Below, piece by piece: positions 19,535 to 26,277 of a DNA stretch of 64,000 bases (positions are counted from its first letter, which is position 1; every line of letters begins with the position of its first letter). This DNA comes from Mycobacterium sp. DL (GTDB lineage Bacteria > Actinomycetota > Actinomycetes > Mycobacteriales > Mycobacteriaceae): NCBI RefSeq assembly GCF_039729195.1, contig NZ_CP155796.1, positions 2,480,001 to 2,544,000 of the forward strand, in the 5' to 3' direction. The notes under the pieces were generated by a model, which saw only the letters and a list, made by a program, of their open reading frames with translations, did no database searches and was not told where the DNA came from. The translations under genes were made by a program, and so were the position numbers.

Positions 19535-20296
19535 ATGCCACCGCGCACCGCCGCCAAGCGCCCCGATTCCGAGGGTGCCGACCGAGCAAACCCCGCCACG
19601 TACTCCGGTGACGCTGTCCGGGGACGACGGTCGGATTTTGTGCGTCCCAAGACCGCTCAGCAGGCCGTGGCCGAGGCATTGCGGCATGACATCACCACCG
19701 GCAAGCTGGCTCCGGGGAGCTGGATCGTCCAGGAAACCGTCGCCGAGCAGTTCGGTATGTCGCGCATCCCGATCCGGGAGGCGCTCAAGACCCTCGAGGC
19801 CGAGGAGTACATCACCTACGTGCCGCACAGCGGCTACCGCGTCACCAAGCTCAGTCTGACTGACCTCCTCGAGGTGTTCACGCTGCGCGCCATCCTCGAG
19901 GAGGCGCTGATCCGGGACGCGATGCCGGGCGTGACCGACGAGATCGTCGACGAAATGCGTTCGTGCAATGCGGAAATGGACGCCGCGCTGGCCGAAGACG
20001 ATCTGATCGCGGTCGGGGTGTTCAATCGGCAGTTTCACGTCCTGACCTTCCAGGCCAGCGGCATGGCGCGTACCAAGCGCATCGTCACGCAGCTGTGGAA
20101 CACCGCCGACGCCTACCGGCCGCTGTACTCGCCCCTGCTCGACATGCCGAAGGTGTGCAAGGAGCACGTGCTGATGATCGAGGCGATGGCTGACCGCGAT
20201 GTCGAGCGAATGGTGAGGCTCAACCACGAACACCGTGCGCACGCCATCGCGCCGATCCACGAGATCTTCGACGCGCAATCCGACGCGTCGGCATGA
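19535..20296 (+). CDS. GntR-family transcriptional regulator (FadR/FCD subfamily)
   Basis: Cytoplasmic DNA-binding regulator of 253 aa. A winged helix-turn-helix (about residues 40-105) contains GSWIVQETVAEQFGMSRIPIREALKTLEAEEYI, and an FCD ligand-binding domain (about 110-240) includes LRAILEEALIRDA, FNRQFHVLTFQASG and HVLMIEAMADRDVERMV, with His residues suited to a metal site. It is probably the regulator of the 19.5-35.75 kb block, since one operator lies at its own promoter and three more precede the other transcription units. ATG 19535; the stop overlaps the ridA-like start (ATGA). Confidence 0.9.
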   Translation: MPPRTAAKRPDSEGADRANPATYSGDAVRGRRSDFVRPKTAQQAVAEALRHDITTGKLAPGSWIVQETVAEQFGMSRIPIREALKTLEAEEYITYVPHSGYRVTKLSLTDLLEVFTLRAILEEALIRDAMPGVTDEIVDEMRSCNAEMDAALAEDDLIAVGVFNRQFHVLTFQASGMARTKRIVTQLWNTADAYRPLYSPLLDMPKVCKEHVLMIEAMADRDVERMVRLNHEHRAHAIAPIHEIFDAQSDASA

Positions 20297-20763
20297 CGGT
20301 TGTCGATCGGTTGCTCGAGCTGGGGATGGTCATCCCCGCGCCGCCGGCGCCGAAGGGCGCGTACTTCCCGAGCCGTCGGTGCGGCGACCAGTTGTGGGTG
20401 TCGGGAGCCACCGCCCGCCGGGAGGGTGTGCCGGCACTGCGAGGGGTCGTGGGTGACGATGTCGACGCCGAACAGGCCGCCGAGCAGGCCGGCCTGGCCG
20501 CGCTCAACCTGATCGGTGCGATCGACGCGGCGGTGGGCCTCGACACGGTGACCGCGGTGGTGCAGCTGCGCGGTTATGTGCGCGCAGTGCCGGACTTCGA
20601 CACCCATCCCGCCGTCATCGACGGAGCTTCGCGGGTGCTTCTCGCAGCTTTCGGCAGCGAGGTGGGCGCGCACGCCCGCACCGCGATCGGTGTTGCCTCG
20701 CTGCCCGGGGGTGCGTGCGTGGAACTCGACCTGGTGGTCAGTGTCGCGACGGTTGGGTGCTGA
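20293..20763 (+). CDS. RidA (YjgF/YER057c)-family protein
   Basis: Small cytoplasmic protein of 156 aa with the RidA fold signature: CGDQLWVSGATARREG, a central helix AEQAGLAALNLIGAIDAAVG, VVQLRGYVRAVPDF and the C-terminal HARTAIGVASLPGGACVELDLVV. RidA proteins hydrolyse reactive enamine/imine intermediates; others in the family act as deaminases in catabolic clusters. The Arg in ARTAIG corresponds to the carboxylate-binding Arg of RidA. It is translationally coupled to gntR. Next to a predicted enamidase, it could clear or process an enamine, which is inference. It overlaps the convergent coxG gene by 26 bp. Confidence 0.85.
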   Translation: MTVVDRLLELGMVIPAPPAPKGAYFPSRRCGDQLWVSGATARREGVPALRGVVGDDVDAEQAAEQAGLAALNLIGAIDAAVGLDTVTAVVQLRGYVRAVPDFDTHPAVIDGASRVLLAAFGSEVGAHARTAIGVASLPGGACVELDLVVSVATVGC

Positions 20764-21346
20764 GCCGATCCAACCACCGACCGATCGCGAGGCCGAGCGC
20801 CACCCCGGCGAATGCGTTGACCACCAACGTGATCCAGTCGGGGGGAGCTGCGGTGACGGAGTCGGTCGCCGGCGTGGGCACGCTTGTCGCAGTCGTCCGG
20901 TCCTCACCGAGGATGGTGGCGTCGAGTCTGTCGACGAACTGCCCGATGATGCGGTTGGTCACCGGCACGATCGCACCTTTGCCGAACTGGGCGATGCGGC
21001 CGTTGAGCTCGACATCCGTGGTCACGGTGACCACAGATCGCGATCCGTCCTCGCGGGCCACCAGTCGCACGGTGGCCTCGGTCGAACCGTTGCCCTTGCG
21101 ATCGCGGGCGTTGCCCTGCACGACCATCTCCCTGGCTGCGTCGTCCTGACGCACCAGAGTGGCCACGCCCGCCAACGTCATTCCGATCGGGCCGACTTTG
21201 ACGGCGACATGGGCGTGGAATTCGTCGCCGTCGCGGCGGTCCAGTTCCGCGCCCGGGATGCACTCGACCACCGTCGGGATGTCGGTCAGCACCGCCCAGG
21301 TGGCGTCCAGTGGTGCCTCGACCGCGAACTCGTTGACGAGTTGCAT
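20738..21346 (-). CDS. CoxG-like SRPBCC protein with C-terminal membrane anchor
   Basis: Protein of 202 aa. An SRPBCC lipid/ligand-binding domain (residues about 1-150) starts MQLVNEFAVEAPLDATWAVL and includes VVECIPGAEL, typical of CoxG (CO-dehydrogenase subunit G), which recruits molybdenum hydroxylases to the membrane. A linker and one membrane helix follow (ITLVVNAFAGVALGLAIGRWL, near 175-195). ATG 21346 is preceded by GGGAGGCAGGA; an upstream ATG at 21388 is possible but lies closer to operator C. It diverges from the LLM gene and probably serves the CoxLMS-like enzyme encoded downstream. Confidence 0.85.
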   Translation of the reverse strand: MQLVNEFAVEAPLDATWAVLTDIPTVVECIPGAELDRRDGDEFHAHVAVKVGPIGMTLAGVATLVRQDDAAREMVVQGNARDRKGNGSTEATVRLVAREDGSRSVVTVTTDVELNGRIAQFGKGAIVPVTNRIIGQFVDRLDATILGEDRTTATSVPTPATDSVTAAPPDWITLVVNAFAGVALGLAIGRWLDRLSTQPSRH

Positions 21347-21397
21347 TCCTGCCTCCCGGGTGTCCAGCGGTTGTGGAACGAATGTCATCACCTTACG

Positions 21398-21415
21398 ATT
21401 GGATACGATATACAA
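21398..21415 (-). promoter_or_regulatory. 18-bp operator copy C (coxG / LLM divergent promoter)
   Basis: On the minus strand TTGTATATCGTATCCAAT, the most symmetrical of the four copies. It lies 51 bp before the coxG start and 31 bp before the LLM start, so one bound dimer could control both directions. A weak plus-strand promoter (TTGTGG 21371-21376, TACGAT 21394-21399) touches its edge. Confidence 0.7.
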
Positions 21416-21446
21416 CAATCGTCGATATGGCCGAGGAGGCTGCCGG

Positions 21447-22445
21447 ATGCTGAGCATGGGCGTAGGACTGTTCCCCACCGAACCGACGGCAGCGATGTGT
21501 TCCTACGTCCGACTCTGCGAGGATCTCGGCTACGACAACGTCTGGTTCGGCGACTCCCAGAACATCTGGCGTGAGTCGTCGACCGTGATGGGGGCGGCCG
21601 CGGTCGGTACCGAGCGCATCGTGTTCGGTACCGGCGTGACCAATGCGGTGACCCGGCATCCCTCCCTGCTGGCGTCGACATGGGCGACGCTCGCCGAGTT
21701 CACCGGCGGCCGGGTTGCTCTGGGGATCGGCACGGGCGATTCGTCGCTGCGCACCATGGGTCTCAAGCCGCTCAAGCTCGCCGAACTCGAGCACGCGATC
21801 GCCGACCTGAGGGCCCTGTTCCGTGGCGAGAAGGTGGCTGAGCCCACCAGTGGGGCCGAGTACCACCTGAACTATCTCCCCGGCCCGATCGACGTCCCGA
21901 TCTACATCGCCGCTTCCGCGCCGAAGATCCTCGAGATGTCGGGTCGCATCGCCGACGGTGTCATCGTGTTGGTCGGCACCGCACCGCATTTCATCGAGGC
22001 TGCGCTCCGGACGATCGAGCGCGGGGCAGTGAGCAGCGGTCGCACCCTCGACGATCTGCACATCGTGCTGTGGACGCCGACGGCCATCGCGGACGACAGC
22101 ACCGAGGCGCGTGACCTGGTGCGCGCGCACGTGTCCCGCGTCGCGATCCGCCCACTGCCCGCGAAGGTCGACCCCGCACTGGAGAAAGCCATCGACCGGA
22201 TTCGCGAGCAGTACAACTACTACGAGCACATGAATCCCGAGGCGGCGCACGCCGACCTGGTGCCCGACGAACTCGTCGATCTGTTCGCGCTGGCGGGGAC
22301 GAAAGACGAGTGCGCGCAGCGACTCAAGGAGATCGAGTCGCTCGGCGTGGACCAGGTGTCGATCGTGCCGTTCGTCCGACCGGGCCAGAGTCGCGAGGGC
22401 ACGATCCGGACCTTCGCCGACATCGTCAGCGGTCACCTGGCGTGA
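21447..22445 (+). CDS. LLM-class flavin/F420-dependent oxidoreductase (Mer-like)
   Basis: Luciferase-like monooxygenase family TIM-barrel protein of 332 aa. GVTNAVTRHPSLLASTWATLAEFTGGRVALGIGTGDSSL resembles methylene-H4MPT reductase-type F420 enzymes more than FMN monooxygenases, and mycobacteria make F420. The C-terminal part has LAGTKDECAQRLKEIESLGVDQVSIVPF. ATG 21447 follows GAGGAGG. An F420H2-dependent ring reduction or a flavin hydroxylation are both possible; the sequence does not decide. Its stop overlaps the start of a small downstream gene. Confidence 0.85.
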   Translation: MLSMGVGLFPTEPTAAMCSYVRLCEDLGYDNVWFGDSQNIWRESSTVMGAAAVGTERIVFGTGVTNAVTRHPSLLASTWATLAEFTGGRVALGIGTGDSSLRTMGLKPLKLAELEHAIADLRALFRGEKVAEPTSGAEYHLNYLPGPIDVPIYIAASAPKILEMSGRIADGVIVLVGTAPHFIEAALRTIERGAVSSGRTLDDLHIVLWTPTAIADDSTEARDLVRAHVSRVAIRPLPAKVDPALEKAIDRIREQYNYYEHMNPEAAHADLVPDELVDLFALAGTKDECAQRLKEIESLGVDQVSIVPFVRPGQSREGTIRTFADIVSGHLA

Positions 22446-22720
22446 CTGCTCCCGGAGCCCCGGACCCGCGCACACATCCTGCGCCGGGCAGCGACGTCCC
22501 GGGGGCTCCGCCGGCATTGAAGCGGCCGCTGACGCCTGCCGACGGTGTCGCCAATACCGCGCCTGTACCGAGCCGTTCCGTCGAAGTTGTTGGGCGGCAG
22601 GATCATTCAGCACCGCACGGGCACGGAGGCGGATCGCGACTGGTCGCCGCGGCCGCGATGACGGGGCTGGCGGTGGGCTTGGAAATTGCCGGATTTATTT
22701 CACGTCGACGTAACAGTTGA
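22442..22720 (+). CDS. Small protein with C-terminal membrane segment
   Basis: Unrecognised 92-aa protein starting at a GTG that overlaps the LLM stop (GTGA). The first 60 residues are Pro/Ala/Gly-rich and polar. A hydrophobic stretch (LVAAAAMTGLAVGLEIAGFI, about residues 68-87) ends in RRRNS, giving a tail-anchor-like arrangement. Coupled position and topology suggest a real gene, perhaps tethering a partner to the membrane as the CoxG-like protein may do. No family recognised, so coding status is moderate. Confidence 0.5.
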   Translation: MTAPGAPDPRTHPAPGSDVPGAPPALKRPLTPADGVANTAPVPSRSVEVVGRQDHSAPHGHGGGSRLVAAAAMTGLAVGLEIAGFISRRRNS

Positions 22721-22723
22721 CGG

Positions 22724-22753
22724 TTGACGCCCCATGAAGACCGTTCGTATAGT
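22724..22753 (+). promoter_or_regulatory. Promoter of the ABC transporter / molybdenum hydroxylase operon
   Basis: TTGACG (22724-22729) and TATAGT (22748-22753) with an 18-bp spacer, close to the housekeeping consensus; a second TTGACG begins at 22717. Operator B covers the -10 box, so regulator binding should block RNA polymerase. Confidence 0.65.
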
Positions 22754-22762
22754 GTATCCAAT
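22745..22762 (+). promoter_or_regulatory. 18-bp operator copy B (ABC operon)
   Basis: TCGTATAGTGTATCCAAT, overlapping the predicted -10 TATAGT and ending 27 bp before the binding-protein start codon. It differs from copy A at two positions. Confidence 0.72.
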
Positions 22763-22789
22763 ATCCACCAACACACGGAGGCTCCTCTG

Positions 22790-23788
22790 ATGTCACGGTT
22801 CCCCAAGGTCGTCGGCGCACTCGTCGCCACATCCGCTCTGCTCGTCGGCGCCACCGCGTGTGCCGACGAGTCTGCGGGTCCCACCGAAGGCGGTGGAGCC
22901 ACCACCGACACGCTGAGCATCTCCGCGACCGGAGTCGACAGCCTGCCCTTCATGGCGATCCTGCAGGCAGGTATCGACAAGAAGTGGTTCGAGGAGGAAG
23001 GCCTGACGGTCGACCTGTACTCCGGCGGCGGTGGCGGCAACACCCTTCGTGTCGTCACCAGTGGTGACGCGGACATGGCCATCGCCGGTAACACATCAGT
23101 GATTCTGGCTGCACAGCAACCGGATTCGAACCTCACGGTGGTCGCACCCTGGTTCCAGATCAACGACTTCTCCTGGATCAGCCCGCCCGGACGCAGCATC
23201 GAGGGCGCCACGCTCGGCTTCAGCTCGGCGGGGTCGTCGACGGAACTGTTGGTCAAGGGCCTCGAACAGGAACTCGGCCAGGGGGTCAGGGCACAGGCCG
23301 TGGGCGGAATGGGTGACAACTGGACCGCCGCCAGGGCCAACCAGATCACCGCGGGGTGGGCGATGCAGCCCTTCATCGCCGAGAAGCAGGCCACCGAGAA
23401 CGCCCAGGTCCTGGTGAACGCCCGCGATGTCCTCGGGGATCTGCCCGCCGACCTGGTCGCGGTCAACACCAACTACGCCGAGGCCAACCCCGAGAACATC
23501 AGGACGTTCTTCAAGGTGGCCGACCGCCTCAACGAGTGGGTGGTGTCCAACCCGGACGAGGCCGGCGCCGAGATCGGCCCGCTGGTGGGAGTGTCGCCCG
23601 AGGTCATGCAGGCCGCGTTCAGGAACAGCCCGGACCTCGCCAAGGGATACTCGCTCAAGGTCGACACCGAAGGTCTGACCAATCTCTCCGAACTGATGGT
23701 CGCCGCCGGCCAGATCGACGAACCCGTCGACTGGGCGACCGTGCTCGACCAGCAGTACCTTCCCGAGGACGACCGGGCGAGCTTCTAA
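22790..23788 (+). CDS. ABC transporter substrate-binding lipoprotein (NMT1/SsuA-like)
   Basis: Extracytoplasmic solute receptor of 332 aa. A signal peptide ending GATAC gives a lipidation Cys near residue 24, with a permissive lipobox. The mature domain has the NMT1/taurine-type pattern: LPFMAILQAGIDKKWFEEEGLTVDL, GGGGNTLRVVTSGDADMAIAGNTSV and NTNYAEANPENIRTFFKVADRLNEW. This class binds small organic anions, thiamine precursors or aromatic acids; the ligand here is unknown. ATG 22790 follows CGGAGG. First gene of an operon running through FUSC. Confidence 0.9.
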   Translation: MSRFPKVVGALVATSALLVGATACADESAGPTEGGGATTDTLSISATGVDSLPFMAILQAGIDKKWFEEEGLTVDLYSGGGGGNTLRVVTSGDADMAIAGNTSVILAAQQPDSNLTVVAPWFQINDFSWISPPGRSIEGATLGFSSAGSSTELLVKGLEQELGQGVRAQAVGGMGDNWTAARANQITAGWAMQPFIAEKQATENAQVLVNARDVLGDLPADLVAVNTNYAEANPENIRTFFKVADRLNEWVVSNPDEAGAEIGPLVGVSPEVMQAAFRNSPDLAKGYSLKVDTEGLTNLSELMVAAGQIDEPVDWATVLDQQYLPEDDRASF

Positions 23789-23834
23789 CGAGCAGGCCAC
23801 GTCAGCCCCAGACGAATCGACGAGAGGGAGCGTC

Positions 23835-24635
23835 TTGGAATCGCAAGGTATTGAGATGACCGGCCTGTCAGTGGTATTCGACACGGCCGCCCGGCGGATC
23901 ACAGCCGTCACCGACATCGACCAGAGCGTGCCGCACTCGAGTTTCGTCTCGATCGTCGGGCCGAGTGGGTGTGGCAAGTCAACCCTGCTGGCGGTGGTCG
24001 CCGGCCTGCAGAAGGCCACCACGGGGACGGTCAGCGTCGGGGGCCGGCCCGTCACCGGCCCCGACCCCAAGATCGGTGTGGTGTTTCAGGAGGACTCGAC
24101 GCTGCCATGGCGGACCGTCGAGGAGAACGTCGCCTTCGCCATGGAGATGATCGGCGTACCGAAGCAGGAGCGGCGCAAGCGGACCACGGACGCCATCGAA
24201 CTCGTCGGTCTGGGCGGCTTCGAGAAGTCCTACCCGTCGCAGCTCTCCGGTGGGATGCGCCAGCGTGTCGCCTTGGCGCGCACCCTCGCGGTGCAGCCCG
24301 AGGTGGTGTTGATGGACGAACCGTTCGCCGCGCTCGACCAGCAGACCCGACTGTTCCTCGGTACTGAGGTGCGGCAGATCTGGGCCAGGACGAAACAGAC
24401 GATCATGTTCGTCACCCACGACATCTCCGAGGCGATCCTGTTGTCACAGCAGGTGTGGGTGATGTCCTACCGACCCGGAAGCATCATCGACGTCGTCGAC
24501 ATCGACCTACCCGGCGAACGCGATGCGGGCGTGGTGTCCACGCCACGCTTCAACGAACTGCACAACCGGATCTGGGGCTCTCTGCAAGCCGAATCGATGC
24601 GTGGCTTCAAGCAGCAGGAATCGGCGCGGACGTGA
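23835..24635 (+). CDS. ABC transporter ATPase (nitrate/sulfonate/taurine type)
   Basis: Cytoplasmic nucleotide-binding subunit of 266 aa. Walker A GPSGCGKST, Q-loop VFQEDSTLPWRTVEENV, signature LSGGMRQRVALARTL, Walker B VVLMDEPFAALD and the switch His in VTHDISEA. It starts at TTG 23835 after GAGAGGGAG; ATG 23856 is an alternative. Its stop overlaps the GTG of the first permease, and it should energise the two permeases encoded next. Confidence 0.92.
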   Translation: MESQGIEMTGLSVVFDTAARRITAVTDIDQSVPHSSFVSIVGPSGCGKSTLLAVVAGLQKATTGTVSVGGRPVTGPDPKIGVVFQEDSTLPWRTVEENVAFAMEMIGVPKQERRKRTTDAIELVGLGGFEKSYPSQLSGGMRQRVALARTLAVQPEVVLMDEPFAALDQQTRLFLGTEVRQIWARTKQTIMFVTHDISEAILLSQQVWVMSYRPGSIIDVVDIDLPGERDAGVVSTPRFNELHNRIWGSLQAESMRGFKQQESART

Positions 24636-25489
24636 CCGCGGCATCCACCAAGTCCGTCGCGGCGGCGGACGATCTGCCCGCTGAGGCCCCCACCTCACCC
24701 GGTGCTCCGCCGCCACCGCGGGGGCGCCGGTTCGGCACGCTGGCATTCAGCGTGGGCTCGACCGTCGCGCTGATCCTGCTGTTCATCGCGATCGCCGAGA
24801 TCGGTTCGCGCGCAGGATGGTGGAACGACAACGTGCTCCCCGCACCGTCGGTCATCTTCGCTGAGCTCGGCAGACTGCTCACCGAACCGCAGTTCTGGCT
24901 CGACGCGCGACGCACCGGCATCGAGGTCGCCGCCTCGATCCTGTTCGGGTGTCTGCTGGGATTCGCTGCGGGACTGCTGTTCTGGAAGGTTCCGCTGCTG
25001 GGCCGGGTGTTCGAGCCCTACCTCGTGTCGTTCTACGCCGTGCCGCTGGTGCTTTTCTACCCGGTGATGATCGTGCTCGTCGGCATCAATGCGATGTCGG
25101 TGATCATCCTGGCCACGATCATGGCAGCCATCCCGATGGCGCTGAACACGGCCGTCGGCCTGAACCAGATGCCGCCCGTCTACATGAAACTCGCCCGCTC
25201 GCTGCGCACGTCGCCGCGGCAGACGCTGTTCGCCATCGCCATTCCCGCCGCCGGTCCCTACATCGTCGCGGGTCTGCGGCTCGCGGTCGTGTACGCGCTG
25301 ATCGGCACCATCGCGATGGAGTTCACCACCGCGCAGGCCGGTCTCGGCTATCGCATCCGCTACCTGTACGAGATCTTCGACAACATCCAGATGTTCGCCT
25401 ATATCGTCGTGGTGCTCGTGCTGTCCTGCCTGTTGACTGTCGCGCTCGCCGCCGTCGAACGGGTGCTGTTGCGAGGGAGGAACGCATGA
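24632..25489 (+). CDS. ABC transporter permease (SsuC/TauC-like), first
   Basis: Membrane subunit of 285 aa with about six hydrophobic segments after a Pro-rich cytoplasmic N-terminus. The ATPase-docking EAA region is MPPVYMKLARSLRTSPRQTLFAIAIPAAGPYIVAGLRLA. GTG 24632 overlaps the ATPase stop by 4 nt, and the longer upstream frame overlaps the ATPase gene and was rejected. With the next permease it should form a heterodimeric channel. Confidence 0.9.
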   Translation: MTAASTKSVAAADDLPAEAPTSPGAPPPPRGRRFGTLAFSVGSTVALILLFIAIAEIGSRAGWWNDNVLPAPSVIFAELGRLLTEPQFWLDARRTGIEVAASILFGCLLGFAAGLLFWKVPLLGRVFEPYLVSFYAVPLVLFYPVMIVLVGINAMSVIILATIMAAIPMALNTAVGLNQMPPVYMKLARSLRTSPRQTLFAIAIPAAGPYIVAGLRLAVVYALIGTIAMEFTTAQAGLGYRIRYLYEIFDNIQMFAYIVVVLVLSCLLTVALAAVERVLLRGRNA

Positions 25490-26277
25490 CCGCCACGCTT
25501 CCCGCCGATCCGGACACCGAAACCGCCGCCGCACCACGATTCTCGGCACGGAAGGTCCTCGGCAGCCAGTTCTTCGGGGCCAGCGTGGTCGCCGTGGTGG
25601 TGGTCATCGCCTGGGAAGTGGTGTCCGGACTGACGTTCGTCATTCCGTCACCGCTGCAGACGCTGACCGTGCTGTTCGAGAACCTCTCGGACCCCGCCTA
25701 CCTGTTCGACCTGCGCGTGACAGCACAATCGGTGGCGATGGCGTTTGTCGTCGGCACCGCCGTCGGCGGCGGTATCGGCCTGGTGCTCGGCCTGTCGAGC
25801 AGGATGCGTCTGATCTTCGAGCCGCTCATCATCATGCTCAACGGCATTCCGAAGATCGTGCTGTACCCGGTGCTGCTGCCCATCTTCAGCCTGTCGGGAT
25901 CCAAGGTCGTGATGGGTGTGCTGTTCGCGCTCTTCCCGGTGCTGATCAATGTGTCCACCGGCGTACAGGAGATCCCGAAGGTCTACTGGAAGCTCGCCCG
26001 TTCGGTACGCGCCAACGCGTGGCAGACGCTGGTGCACATCATCTTCCCGGCGATTCGCCGGCCCTTGCTCACCGGCATCCGGTTGGCCGTCAGCCTGGCC
26101 GTCGTCGGTGTGGTGCTCTCGGAGTTCTTCGCGACCAGGCGCGGGCTGGGCCGGGTGGTGCTACAGGCGTACAGCCACGGCGACTACCCGTCGATGGTCG
26201 CGACCATCATGCTGCTGATCACCATCTCGTTCGGCATCTCGATCGCCCTGTGGCAGTGGGAGAAACGAATTCATTGA
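25486..26277 (+). CDS. ABC transporter permease (SsuC/TauC-like), second
   Basis: Second membrane subunit, 263 aa and about six hydrophobic segments, with the EAA-type loop IPKVYWKLARSVRANAWQTLVHIIFPAIRRPLLTGIRLA. ATG 25486 overlaps the preceding stop (ATGA) and has GGGAGG upstream. Its own stop overlaps the TTG start of the hydroxylase large subunit, so uptake and hydroxylation subunits are made from one coupled message. Confidence 0.9.
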   Translation: MTATLPADPDTETAAAPRFSARKVLGSQFFGASVVAVVVVIAWEVVSGLTFVIPSPLQTLTVLFENLSDPAYLFDLRVTAQSVAMAFVVGTAVGGGIGLVLGLSSRMRLIFEPLIIMLNGIPKIVLYPVLLPIFSLSGSKVVMGVLFALFPVLINVSTGVQEIPKVYWKLARSVRANAWQTLVHIIFPAIRRPLLTGIRLAVSLAVVGVVLSEFFATRRGLGRVVLQAYSHGDYPSMVATIMLLITISFGISIALWQWEKRIH

